NCBI GenBank assembly: GCA_028378565.1 | Contig: JAONMX010000003.1 | Coordinates: 1 to 64,000 of the forward strand | Source: Bacteriovoracaceae bacterium | GTDB taxonomy: Bacteria; Bdellovibrionota; Bacteriovoracia; Bacteriovoracales; Bacteriovoracaceae | Length of the DNA: 64,000 nt | Direction: 5' to 3' | Part shown: piece after piece, positions 46,474-54,909 of the stretch | How positions within the stretch are numbered: position 1 is the stretch's first letter | How the letters are laid out: each line of letters begins with the position of its first letter | Made by a program: the position numbers and the translations under genes | Notes under the pieces: model-generated | What the model saw: the letters and a program-made list of their open reading frames with translations, nothing else | Databases searched by the model: none | What the model was told of the DNA's origin: nothing

Positions 46474-47172
46474 TTATCTTTCCTTCAATTGTCGTGAAAA
46501 GATATGACGATTGGCAGGCTCAAAACACATGAGAAGGACAATCCAACAGCCACCAAACTCTAAGATTTCGCCCTTTTTTCCACCACTTATAAACTCTGCA
46601 AGAATTGCGAGGGAGATATAAGCAATGATGTGATAACCCCGTGGAAGAGGTAGAGCAAATGAATCAACTAGTTTCTTCACCTTCTCAACTTTCTTATATA
46701 GAAAAGGAAGAATAAGAAAATAGAAAACCACAATAATCCCTAAAAATGTCCCAAAGATTAATTTATTAATTTTTGTACCACCAAACTGTAAATTATGAAG
46801 ATTCATTTCATGTTGAGAGTTATACTTCATGAAAAATTCTGGTACTTGAAAATCAGAAAAACTTTGAATAATTCGTTGTCCCCAACTAATCTCTTCACCC
46901 AAACCAAAGAGAAAAACAAAGGCCATGAAATAAAGTCCAAAAATAAAGCGAGAACTTCTAAAAGGGCTAAGTATTCGTGCTCGGTATATATTCATGATGA
47001 TACCTACAAGAAGTGCAATTACAGTTAACCATTCCAGTAACCCATCTTCTCTTACATAGGTTCCTTCAAAAAAGGTGAGGTCTGTTCGAGAGAAATAAAT
47101 ACCAAGAAACACTAATGTAAATATCATTAAAAAAGCAATTTTCTCTAATATTTTTCTTGGAACTGACAACAC
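46474..47172 (-). CDS. conserved inner-membrane protein
   Basis: 232 residues, six predicted TM segments. The conserved core is FGLGEEISWGQRI (~90-102) and NSQHEMNLHNLQ (~118-129), an EE...W..Q and N-x-x-x-E-x-N-x-H-N pattern that recurs in a widespread but uncharacterised membrane family; buried Glu and His could bind metal. GTG start with AGGAG 8 bases upstream, inside the rpiB stop region, so it is translated with rpiB. Function unknown. Confidence 0.72.
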   Translation of the reverse strand: MLSVPRKILEKIAFLMIFTLVFLGIYFSRTDLTFFEGTYVREDGLLEWLTVIALLVGIIMNIYRARILSPFRSSRFIFGLYFMAFVFLFGLGEEISWGQRIIQSFSDFQVPEFFMKYNSQHEMNLHNLQFGGTKINKLIFGTFLGIIVVFYFLILPFLYKKVEKVKKLVDSFALPLPRGYHIIAYISLAILAEFISGGKKGEILEFGGCWIVLLMCFEPANRHIFSRQLKER

Positions 47173-47175
47173 TAA

Positions 47176-47610
47176 CTAAACTCCTAAATCTGTAAATTTT
47201 GCAATACGATCAGAATGTCTTCCACCTGCAAAATCTGTGGAAAGCCAAATATCAATCATTTTCTTTACTTCTTCAATTGTATTAATTCTTGCTCCAACAC
47301 ACAAGATATTACTGTCATTATGCTCTCTTGATAATTCAGCGTCCTGTGGAGTTCTACAAAGTGCTGCTCTTACTTTCTTATAACGATTGGCCACCATGCT
47401 TACGCCAATTCCGCTTCCACAAAGAAGAATCCCTATGCCATTGCCTTCTTTAACATTGATAGCAACTTTACTCGCAAAATCTGGATAGTCACACCTTTCA
47501 TTAACGAATGGCCCGCAGTCTTCAACTTCTATTTCTTTAGACTTTAGATACTCAGTCACAAGATTTTTTTCATCAAATGCAGCATGATCACAACCAATAA
47601 AAACTTTCAT
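47176..47610 (-). CDS. rpiB: ribose-5-phosphate isomerase B
   Basis: 144 residues, the expected size. Interconverts ribose-5-phosphate and ribulose-5-phosphate in the pentose phosphate pathway. GCDHAAFD near the N-terminus, the catalytic Cys64 in LLCGSGIGVSM, and SREHNDSNILCVGAR (phosphate site) are all present. The ATG is preceded by AAGGAGA. Its leader carries two 55-bp hairpin repeats. The downstream membrane protein gene follows after 3 bp. Confidence 0.95.
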   Translation of the reverse strand: MKVFIGCDHAAFDEKNLVTEYLKSKEIEVEDCGPFVNERCDYPDFASKVAINVKEGNGIGILLCGSGIGVSMVANRYKKVRAALCRTPQDAELSREHNDSNILCVGARINTIEEVKKMIDIWLSTDFAGGRHSDRIAKFTDLGV

Positions 47611-47623
47611 GGAAATCTCCTTT

Positions 47624-47743
47624 CTTCGCTTCCTGCTCGCTCGAAGTTGTTCGGCATTATCTGTTCCAGACAGATGCTTGTTTCTTCGCTTCGCTTCCTG
47701 CTCGCTCGAAGTTGTTCAGCATCATCTGTTCCAGACAGATGCT
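47624..47743. repeat. two-copy 55-bp tandem repeat with hairpins
   Basis: Copies at 47624-47678 and 47689-47743 differ at only two bases and are spaced at 65 bp. Each contains CATCTGT/ACAGATG-type arms around TCCAG (one arm partly lost in the first copy) and a CTTCG...CGAAG pair. They lie between the ahcY terminator and the rpiB start codon, so they form the rpiB mRNA leader or promoter region. They are much more GC-rich than the surroundings and may be a small mobile-like palindromic element or tandem operators. Confidence 0.85.
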
Positions 47744-47749
47744 GCTTCC

Positions 47750-47774
47750 AAAAAAAAGCCCGCAAGAAGCGGGC
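47750..47774 (-). terminator. rho-independent terminator of ahcY
   Basis: GCCCGC/GCGGGC stem with an AAGAA loop. On the minus strand it is followed by eight Ts. It starts 16 bp after the ahcY stop codon. Confidence 0.93.
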
Positions 47775-47789
47775 CTTTGAAACTAAATT

Positions 47790-49082
47790 TTAGTATCTGT
47801 AATGTTCAGGCTTATAAGGCCCTTCAGCTTTGATTCCAAGGTAATCTGCTTGCTCTTTTGAAAGAGTATCAAGCTTTACACCAATTTTATCAAGGTGAAA
47901 GAAAGCAACTTTTTCATCAAGATGCTTTGGAAGCATATAAACTTTGTTTTCATAGTTTGCAGAGTTGGCCCAAAGTTCCATCTGTGCAAGTACTTGGTTA
48001 GTGAATGAGTTAGACATTACAAAACTTGGATGTCCAGTAGCACAACCTAAGTTAACAAGTCTTCCTTCAGCAAGAAGAATTAATCTTCTACCATCACTTG
48101 ATACATACTCATCAACTTGTGGCTTAATATTAATTTTGTCGTAGTTGTTATTTAAGTGAGCAACTTGAATTTCATTATCAAAGTGACCGATATTAGAAAT
48201 GATCGCTCCGTCTTTCATAGAATCAAGATGCTTAGCTGTAATAACATCATAACAACCAGTAGTTGTTACGAAGATATCTCCGATTTTAGCGGCATCATCC
48301 ATTCTCATTACTTCAAAACCTTCCATTGCAGCTTGAAGCGCACAAATTGGATCGATCTCAGTAACGATAACTCTACCACCTAAACCTTTAAGCGACTGAG
48401 CTGAACCTTTACCAACATCACCGTAACCTGCAACAACACAAGTTTTACCAGCAATCATAATATCAGTTGCTCTTTTAATTCCATCAACAAGAGACTCACG
48501 ACAACCATAAAGGTTATCAAACTTAGACTTAGTAACTGAGTCATTAATATTGATAGCAGGCATTGGAAGAGTTCCTTTCTTAACTCTTTCATATAGTCTG
48601 TGAACACCTGTAGTTGTTTCTTCAGAAAGACCCTTGATTCCTTCAACTAATGCAGGATACTTATCAAGAACCATATTTGTTAAATCACCACCATCATCAA
48701 GAATCATATTTAATGGAGAACCATCGGCCCACTTAAGAGTTTGCTCGATACACCAATCAAATTCTTCGTCGTTCATACCTTTCCAAGCAAAAACTGGAAC
48801 ACCTGTAGCAGCAATTGCAGCAGCAGCATGATCTTGTGTAGAGAAAATATTACATGAAGACCATCTTACTTCAGCACCAAGAGCTGTAAGTGTTTCAATA
48901 AGAACAGCAGTTTGAATTGTCATATGAAGACAACCAGCAACCTTAGCACCTTTAAGTGGTTGGCTTGCTCCGTATTCTTTTCTAAGTCCCATTAGACCTG
49001 GCATCTCAGCTTCAGCTAATGTAATTTCTTTTCTACCCCATTCAGCAAGAGTAATGTCTTTTACTTTATAATCTTGGCTCAT
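47790..49082 (-). CDS. ahcY: adenosylhomocysteinase
   Basis: 430 residues. Hydrolyses S-adenosylhomocysteine to homocysteine and adenosine, using bound NAD, and so recycles the methyl cycle and supplies homocysteine for CBS. Visible are [31 protein letters not shown], the catalytic [11 protein letters not shown] (~157), the NAD site [12 protein letters not shown] (~210), and the C-terminal PYKPEHYRY that completes the partner's NAD pocket. GAGGAG sits 5 bases before the ATG. It has its own promoter and a strong terminator, so it is a single-gene unit. Confidence 0.97.
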   Translation of the reverse strand: MSQDYKVKDITLAEWGRKEITLAEAEMPGLMGLRKEYGASQPLKGAKVAGCLHMTIQTAVLIETLTALGAEVRWSSCNIFSTQDHAAAAIAATGVPVFAWKGMNDEEFDWCIEQTLKWADGSPLNMILDDGGDLTNMVLDKYPALVEGIKGLSEETTTGVHRLYERVKKGTLPMPAININDSVTKSKFDNLYGCRESLVDGIKRATDIMIAGKTCVVAGYGDVGKGSAQSLKGLGGRVIVTEIDPICALQAAMEGFEVMRMDDAAKIGDIFVTTTGCYDVITAKHLDSMKDGAIISNIGHFDNEIQVAHLNNNYDKINIKPQVDEYVSSDGRRLILLAEGRLVNLGCATGHPSFVMSNSFTNQVLAQMELWANSANYENKVYMLPKHLDEKVAFFHLDKIGVKLDTLSKEQADYLGIKAEGPYKPEHYRY

Positions 49083-49131
49083 GTTATCTCCTCATGACTG
49101 TTTGCATAAATAATTCATTAAAACTGGCAAA

Positions 49132-49160
49132 AATATAACACTCGCAACGCAAGCCTACAA
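49132..49160 (-). promoter_or_regulatory. sigma70-type promoter of ahcY
   Basis: On the minus strand TTGTAG (49160-49155) and TATATT (49137-49132; 5 of 6) are 17 nt apart, about 45 bp before the ahcY ATG. The -35 is weak (3 of 6). No SAH or SAM riboswitch fold was recognised in the short leader. Confidence 0.45.
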
Positions 49161-49231
49161 CCTTATACAACTTGACAAGTAGCCCCAAATGAAAGACTTT
49201 TGGCCCTTACGAATAGCATTGGGAAGAACTT

Positions 49232-50164
49232 GTGGCCGATTATACAAAATTATCAATAAAAGAGACGCAAAACATCCTTAATTTGTACCTTGATGAAACT
49301 GTGCGTGAGCTAAAGCCACTATCTCTAGGAATTTCAAACTCCAATTATTGTGTGGTCACAGATCACAATGAGTACCTACTTAAGGTAAGTAATGATAAGA
49401 ATAAGTCCGATACCAAGCAAGAAATGAAGCTTTTAATTCAGCTGGGAGAGCGTCACTTCCCTTATAGTCTTATTCCTTTTGTTACTAAAAATTCAAACAC
49501 CGTCTATGAATATGAAGAATACTTTGGTGTTTTATTTCCGTTTCTTAAAGGAATTCCTCCAGGCCCAAGTGATCAAACTTGTTACAAAATAGGAAGAGGC
49601 CTTGGACAACTTCACTCATTGAAATTTAGCAAAGATGAAGTACGAGATCATTCAGATGTAGGTTTTGATGCTAAGGACTTAATCAATTTTTGCGAAAAAC
49701 AAAACTGTCCCAATGATTTTAAAGAAGTCATACATGCATTTTTCCCAAAAGGATTAGACTCCTACACAGATTCTTATCCACAAGGAATTGTTCACGGAGA
49801 TCTTTACTATGATAACACCCTCTTTAAAGACCAAGAGCTCGAAGCATTTTTAGACTTTGAACAAGCAGGTTGGGGCGATCAATTACTAGACTTAGGAATA
49901 TCCTTATCCGGAACATGTCTAGAGAAAGGGAGAATTCATCCACTTCTCATCGAAAGTTATCTAGAGGGATATTATGAAACATCACCTGTTAAACATTTTG
50001 CAAATGATCTCATTGATAAAAGTATTATTTTAGGTCTACTTTCTATTTCTCGCTGGAGAATTGAAAGATTCAATGTAAAAAATCTTAATCCTCATATGGT
50101 AGACTCTTATAAAGAATTAATTAATAAAGTTTATGTTTATGCCCAAACGAAAGGAATCAAATAA
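49232..50164 (+). CDS. homoserine kinase-like protein (APH/ThrB type)
   Basis: 310 residues, GTG start with GGGAAG upstream. Aminoglycoside-phosphotransferase/choline-kinase fold: LSLGISNSNYCV (nucleotide loop, ~31), the catalytic GIVHGDLYYDNTLF (~185-198) and the metal-binding LDFEQAGWGDQLLDLG (~207-222). This arrangement fits ThrB of the kinase type, which phosphorylates homoserine for threonine and methionine synthesis; other small-alcohol kinases share it. It overlaps the next gene by one base (TAATG). Confidence 0.77.
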   Translation: MADYTKLSIKETQNILNLYLDETVRELKPLSLGISNSNYCVVTDHNEYLLKVSNDKNKSDTKQEMKLLIQLGERHFPYSLIPFVTKNSNTVYEYEEYFGVLFPFLKGIPPGPSDQTCYKIGRGLGQLHSLKFSKDEVRDHSDVGFDAKDLINFCEKQNCPNDFKEVIHAFFPKGLDSYTDSYPQGIVHGDLYYDNTLFKDQELEAFLDFEQAGWGDQLLDLGISLSGTCLEKGRIHPLLIESYLEGYYETSPVKHFANDLIDKSIILGLLSISRWRIERFNVKNLNPHMVDSYKELINKVYVYAQTKGIK

Positions 50165-51387
50165 TGTCCAAGCAAAATAAGTCACGCTTCTTTTTTGCCA
50201 GTTGTCCCCGCTCATTAGAAGAAATGCTTGAAAAAGAATTAATCGATAATGGTATTACAAAGACAAGAATTAAAAACGGTGGAGTACAATTTGAAACTGA
50301 TGAGCTCTCAGGATTAAAATTTGTCATCAATACTCGCCTAGCAAGTAGGGTTTACCTAGAGTTTCACCAATTTACACTCAACAGAGAAAAAGACCTTTAT
50401 AAAGATGCCAGTAAAGTGAGCTGGGATGAGGTTATGGATCATAACCAAACCTTTAAAATTACTACTCTTGTTAACAAGAGGGCCCTTTCAACTTTTACTA
50501 ATCCTCTTCACTACTCTCTTGTTTTAAAAGATTCACTTGCTGACTTTTTTAGAGATAGAGATGGATCAAGACCAAATGTTGAAAAACAAAACCCTGATGT
50601 TTCAATCTTAATGAGGATTGATCAAACAGGAAATCGCCCAGGTTTTTGGGTTTCCCTCTATTATGATTTAAGCGGCATACCACTAAGTAACAGAGGTTAC
50701 CGATTGCCAGGTCACTACGCTCCACTAAGAGAAAATTTAGCTGCGGCACTTTTATATCAAATGAATTATCCTGAAGAAAAATCTGATTTTTGTGATTCTA
50801 TGTGCGGATCAGGAACAATGTTAGCTGAAGCTCTTTTAATGTTACATGACCTACCTCCAAGTCTTTTAAAAATTAAAAATCATAGCGAAGAGACTCCGGC
50901 TTTTGATTTCTTCAACCACAAATGGTTTTATGAAGATAAAGACCTAAAATCTAAATTTGAGAATGAAATGCATCATGTAATGAAGAAGTTCAAAAATATT
51001 GATGTCTCAGATAAAATTATTTTTGGACAAGACTCTGAAGGGAAAAATCTAGCTCAAACAAGAGAGTCACTAGAGCTTCTTTTCCCACTTAATAAAAAAG
51101 TAATACTTAATAGAGGTGATTCCACAAAGCTCGTTCAACCAAAAGACTTTAAGGGTATTATCTTTTGTAATCCTCCCTATGGTGAAAGATTAGGAGAAAT
51201 AGAAGAGTTAACATCTCTCTATTATGATTATGGAGAAAACTTAAAGAACAACTGGAAAGGCCAAACTGCATTTGTATTAACAGGTAACCCAGAACTTAGA
51301 AAAAGAATATCCCTACAAACGAGTCAGAGAACTCCATTTTACAACGGTAAAATAGAGTGTCGTCTTCTTCGATATAATCTTTATTGA
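50164..51387 (+). CDS. THUMP-domain RNA methyltransferase, RlmL-N-like
   Basis: 407 residues. The N-terminal ~160 residues are a ferredoxin-like/THUMP RNA-binding part (FASCPRSLEEMLEKEL...). The methyltransferase part has motif I DSMCGSGTMLAEA (~208-220) and the NPPY catalytic motif CNPPYGERL (~329). This matches 23S rRNA m2G2445 methyltransferase (the N-half of E. coli RlmL), here as a separate protein. AAGGA is 8 bases before the ATG. Its 3' end overlaps the convergent nuclease-like gene by 7 bp. Confidence 0.88.
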   Translation: MSKQNKSRFFFASCPRSLEEMLEKELIDNGITKTRIKNGGVQFETDELSGLKFVINTRLASRVYLEFHQFTLNREKDLYKDASKVSWDEVMDHNQTFKITTLVNKRALSTFTNPLHYSLVLKDSLADFFRDRDGSRPNVEKQNPDVSILMRIDQTGNRPGFWVSLYYDLSGIPLSNRGYRLPGHYAPLRENLAAALLYQMNYPEEKSDFCDSMCGSGTMLAEALLMLHDLPPSLLKIKNHSEETPAFDFFNHKWFYEDKDLKSKFENEMHHVMKKFKNIDVSDKIIFGQDSEGKNLAQTRESLELLFPLNKKVILNRGDSTKLVQPKDFKGIIFCNPPYGERLGEIEELTSLYYDYGENLKNNWKGQTAFVLTGNPELRKRISLQTSQRTPFYNGKIECRLLRYNLY

Positions 51388-52202
51388 AATTGTTCAGCGA
51401 TTTTCATAGCGAAAACAGGTGTTCCGTACTTTAAAAGTGCGGAACTGTTAGCTACTTTATCCACATGCTTACTTGAACTACTAAAGAAATACTGACCAAC
51501 ATCTGAATCTTTTAAGAATACAGTATGACCTTTGCCTGAAAATTTTCTCATAATAAAATCAGAGTCTAGAAAACATATTTCTCTTACCATTAGGTTTCTT
51601 GCAATATACATTACAATACAATAATCACTTAGATCGACTAATGATTTTCGAACTTTGATTCCTTTAGGAGATGATAGATCTCCCCAAGTCACTTTGATTT
51701 CCACTCGCTTTCCATTTAGGTAGAAATCAAATCCACGCTGTGAAGATGACTTCATTTGTTTGAGACCAAAGATTGTTTTTGCGTACCACTCACCTAGTTG
51801 TACAGGTAAGTTCTTATTGTTCAAAAGAATATGCTGCTCTCTTAATACTTCAAAGCACTTATTCACTGTTTCAATGGCATCAAAAATTTTCTTATTATCA
51901 GGAAGGTTATAAATTGTAATATTCTTAGATAGAGTTCGAGGCAATTTTCGAGAGAATTGATACTCGTACCATTCTTGAAACTCGTCCTGATCGTAGAGAT
52001 TGAAACTATCACATACTAAACCAGCTTTATTAAGCTGTGCAGAAGTTTCTAGTTCCTCAATTTTTTTCATTAAGTATTTCAAAGGAGCAAATTTTTGGTG
52101 TCCATTTCCTTTTACAAATATTTCTTCTTTGTAATAATCTGAGCTACCATGCTTCTCCTGTGAAAAGACTTCAATAAACTCTTGCAGTCTTTCAAAATTC
52201 AT
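51381..52202 (-). CDS. PD-(D/E)XK nuclease-like protein
   Basis: 273 residues, soluble. The nuclease signature is clear: E138 in LGEWYAKTIF, D159 in GFDFYLNGKRVEIKVTW, and E168-I-K170 in the same segment, the D-x8-E-x-K spacing of restriction-endonuclease-like folds. The first ~130 residues are helical and may bind DNA. It has no methyltransferase neighbour and no signal peptide. Candidates are a DNA-repair or recombination nuclease, a Mrr-like or defence nuclease, or an intracellular nuclease. AAGG precedes the ATG. Confidence 0.7.
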   Translation of the reverse strand: MNFERLQEFIEVFSQEKHGSSDYYKEEIFVKGNGHQKFAPLKYLMKKIEELETSAQLNKAGLVCDSFNLYDQDEFQEWYEYQFSRKLPRTLSKNITIYNLPDNKKIFDAIETVNKCFEVLREQHILLNNKNLPVQLGEWYAKTIFGLKQMKSSSQRGFDFYLNGKRVEIKVTWGDLSSPKGIKVRKSLVDLSDYCIVMYIARNLMVREICFLDSDFIMRKFSGKGHTVFLKDSDVGQYFFSSSSKHVDKVANSSALLKYGTPVFAMKIAEQFQ

Positions 52203-52255
52203 CTTAAACCTTATATTTTAATTTTTTATACATATTTAGCTTAACATTCTTTTAA

Positions 52256-53983
52256 CTAAAGCTCTAATGAATCAAGGTCTTGTTCAAAGTTTAAAATGCT
52301 TTGAGCTATTCCCGAGTTTTTTGTTAAACAATGCTGGGCAAAAACATTAAAATCATCAATCTTTGATTGATAAAAAGCCTTATCGTCTCCAGATGATGAA
52401 GCTAGCTTTTCTTTTGCGACTAACGCTGATTCCAATAATCTCCACGCCACTATAAGGTTTCCGCTAAAGGCCAAGAAGTTTGTAGCACTTGTTAGGATAT
52501 GATTAAATTTCTTCTCACTGGCTAGTTGACCATAGTACTTAACTATTTCTCCAGCTTTAAGGGCAGATTTACCAAGCATTGATACTTCAGTATCCCAACC
52601 TTGACCTGCTGCTTTCTTAATCGTTGCTTCAATCTTTGCGCCTAGCTTTTGAAATGTTTTTGCGTTGTCTTTTAGAATCTTTCTCATGACAAAGTCGATG
52701 GCCTGAATGCCGTTAGTCCCTTCATAAATAGTGGCAATCTTTGTATCTCTAGCGAATTGTTCTATTCCGTACTCTGTACAAAATCCATATCCACCGTGAA
52801 CTTGAATAGCATCAATGGTGACATTGAAACCTTCATCAGAGCAGTATGCCTTACAGACTGGAGTCAATAGTGCAACCTCATCAATTGCATCTGATTCACC
52901 TTTTTTCTCTCTATCAAAGAGATCAGAAGTATAGAGAACCAAGGCCCTCATTCCGCGAGACATTGCACGCATTTTAAGTAGAGTTCTTTTTACATCAGGA
53001 AGATTAATAATTTCAGAACCAAATTGAGATCTTTCCTTTGCGTACTGAACTGTAAGTTGATAAGCAAGGTTGGCTTGAGCTTCCCCTTGGATTCCACAAA
53101 GAAGTCTTGCCTCATTCATCATGATAAACATGTTGGCCATTCCCTCATGTTCTTTTCCAATGAGAAAGCCTCTTGACTCTCCTTCACCACCGAAGGTCAT
53201 CTCACAAGTTGCACTTCCATGAATTCCCATTTTCTCTTCAATTTTTGTACACTTCACATGGTTCGATTCACCGGTAGTTCCATCCTCATTTATCCTTTTT
53301 TGCGGAACTATAAAGAGAGAAATCCCTTTTGTTCCTTCTGGAGAATTTGGAGTTCTGGCCAAAACAAGGTGAATATTATTTTCATAAATATCACTTTCTC
53401 CACCACTAATAAAAATCTTAACACCTTTGATTGAGTAAGAGCCATCATCATTTGGTGTTGCTGTGGTTTTAGAGGCTCCAACATCAGAACCTGCTCCCGG
53501 TTCTGTCAGACACATTGTTCCTCCAAAGCGTCCGTCCATCATTGGTGGAATGAATTTTTCTTTTTGAGCGTCATCTCCAATTTGGAGAATCACATTCATC
53601 GCCCCTTGAGTAAGTCCGGTATACATTGAAAGAGCAACGTTGGCTCCCACATAAAGAGCTGTACAAGCAAAGCTCACACTATGAGGCGCGGGCATGCCTC
53701 CGATATCTTCTGGATAACCAAGTGCATACCAACCATTTTCATAAAATTTAGAAAGGACTTCTTTAAAAGAAGGAGGAACAACCACACCAGAGTCTGTTAA
53801 CTTAACTCCAATCTCATCTCCCTCAATTCTTGTAGGATAGACTTCGCTTTCGATAAATTTATCAAATTGATTAATAATCTCTTTAAGATCTTGTTCTCCA
53901 AAATCATCTGAATACTTGTGTACCTTTAACATTTCAAATAAATTGAAATTAATGTCCATCATGTCTGTATTGTATTTTGCCAT
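52256..53983 (-). CDS. acyl-CoA dehydrogenase, long (DmdC/AidB-like) type
   Basis: 575 residues, longer than short ACADs because of a C-terminal extension of ~150 residues. FAD enzyme that introduces the first double bond in beta-oxidation or methylmercaptopropionyl-CoA breakdown. MCLTEPGAGSDVGA (~176), KIFISGGESD (~208) and the catalytic-base region IYEGTNGIQAIDFV (~419) are present; ATCEMTFGGE is typical. AGGAG is 6 bases before the ATG. It appears as a single gene. Chain-length preference is not readable. Confidence 0.9.
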   Translation of the reverse strand: MAKYNTDMMDINFNLFEMLKVHKYSDDFGEQDLKEIINQFDKFIESEVYPTRIEGDEIGVKLTDSGVVVPPSFKEVLSKFYENGWYALGYPEDIGGMPAPHSVSFACTALYVGANVALSMYTGLTQGAMNVILQIGDDAQKEKFIPPMMDGRFGGTMCLTEPGAGSDVGASKTTATPNDDGSYSIKGVKIFISGGESDIYENNIHLVLARTPNSPEGTKGISLFIVPQKRINEDGTTGESNHVKCTKIEEKMGIHGSATCEMTFGGEGESRGFLIGKEHEGMANMFIMMNEARLLCGIQGEAQANLAYQLTVQYAKERSQFGSEIINLPDVKRTLLKMRAMSRGMRALVLYTSDLFDREKKGESDAIDEVALLTPVCKAYCSDEGFNVTIDAIQVHGGYGFCTEYGIEQFARDTKIATIYEGTNGIQAIDFVMRKILKDNAKTFQKLGAKIEATIKKAAGQGWDTEVSMLGKSALKAGEIVKYYGQLASEKKFNHILTSATNFLAFSGNLIVAWRLLESALVAKEKLASSSGDDKAFYQSKIDDFNVFAQHCLTKNSGIAQSILNFEQDLDSLEL

Positions 53984-54090
53984 TTATGACTCCTGCTTAT
54001 TTTTATACAGGAATATTATAACCCAAGACTTGCTTTAGATGACTTTAAAAGTATTCATATCAAGTATAATTTTTTCAAATCAGACGCAAA

Positions 54091-54113
54091 AAAAACCCCT
54101 CGTTTGAGGGGTT
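54091..54113 (-). terminator. rho-independent terminator of the lipoprotein gene
   Basis: AACCCCTC/GAGGGGTT stem with a GTTT loop, followed on the minus strand by a run of Ts. The plus strand also has GTTTTTA, so it may work both ways. It lies 55 bp after the lipoprotein stop. Confidence 0.85.
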
Positions 54114-54145
54114 GTTTTTAGCTTCACACTTTTTTTATTTACATT

Positions 54146-54170
54146 AATAGAAAGGGGGGGGGTTTCTATT
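54146..54170. repeat. G9 homopolymer inside an 8-bp inverted repeat
   Basis: AATAGAAA, nine Gs, then TTTCTATT, touching the stop codon of the lipoprotein gene. The arms are perfect complements. A G9 run is exceptional in this AT-rich sequence and prone to slippage. Confidence 0.85.
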
Positions 54171-54765
54171 ATTGTCCTTGTATCGTTCCTAACTTAACAA
54201 TTGTGTTAGATGACTCATCAAAAATCGTAACTGGATTTGCGGCCATTGGTGCACAAAGGTTAATTCCATATACATCACCATTTGTATCAACTACTTCATG
54301 GAGTGATGACGAATATGATCTTAATGAAAATGGACTCACTCTATTTAAAATAGCTACGATATTATTTCTGATTTCTGTTTTAGAGGTTCCAAATTCAGAC
54401 TCAGCTGTGTTGCTATCTTTTGTCGTTTTTCTTTTAAAAGAACCTTTAAAATCTAATGAAGTGTATTCAAAGATCGAAGCTTCTTTTTCTTTAAGCTCAA
54501 ACTCATTCATTGTGTACTCTTCATAAGGATACTTTTGGTTTGGCAATGTATAGTTTCCAACACTCCAATTATTAAAGATCGCTTTTAGTTGATCTAAATT
54601 TTGAGCCGAAGCACAAGCACCTTCACCCACATTTGACGTTACTGGGTTTGATATTACAGGTGCAGTAGTTGCTGTTGCAACTGTAGATTTTTTTTCGTTG
54701 TCTTTTCCACAAGAGCTTACTCCTGCGATTAATAATGTAATCATTAATAGTTTTGTTACTTTCAT
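54169..54765 (-). CDS. lipoprotein of unknown function
   Basis: 198 residues. Lipoprotein signal MKVTKLLMITLLIAGVSSC with Cys19 as the acylation site. A Thr/Ala/Ser-rich linker (~25-45) leads to a ~150-residue domain with two further cysteines (GEGACASAQNLDQL and NLCAPM) that could form a disulfide. GGGAG is 5 bases before the ATG. A strong terminator follows. No family recognised; envelope location is likely. Confidence 0.8.
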   Translation of the reverse strand: MKVTKLLMITLLIAGVSSCGKDNEKKSTVATATTAPVISNPVTSNVGEGACASAQNLDQLKAIFNNWSVGNYTLPNQKYPYEEYTMNEFELKEKEASIFEYTSLDFKGSFKRKTTKDSNTAESEFGTSKTEIRNNIVAILNRVSPFSLRSYSSSLHEVVDTNGDVYGINLCAPMAANPVTIFDESSNTIVKLGTIQGQ

Positions 54766-54863
54766 CGTAATCTCCCGTCAGATAATTAAATCAATTCACT
54801 GTTATTAGTAGCAAACACGATGCCAAAAAAAGAGATTCGATTTCAGGTGTTTATGAAGAAAAA

Positions 54864-54882
54864 GTGTCTAAATTTTAGACAC
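54864..54882 (-). terminator. AT-rich hairpin terminator after the FecR-like gene
   Basis: GTGTCTAAA/TTTAGACAC around a single central base; on the minus strand it is followed by TTTTTC. It is 28 bp after the FecR-like stop. The 19-bp palindrome could instead be an operator for the downstream lipoprotein gene. Confidence 0.55.
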
Positions 54883-54909
54883 ATGTATGTAAATAATGTT
54901 GATTGTCTT

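Noticed and set aside
47624..47743. CRISPR-like array
   Set aside because: Only two units, 55 bp each with a 10-bp spacer and internal hairpins; no cas genes in the window.
47584..47833. Two overlapping plus-strand frames over the tandem repeat and ahcY terminator
   Set aside because: They translate the two repeat copies in different frames and run through the terminator; no start signal and no protein-like composition.
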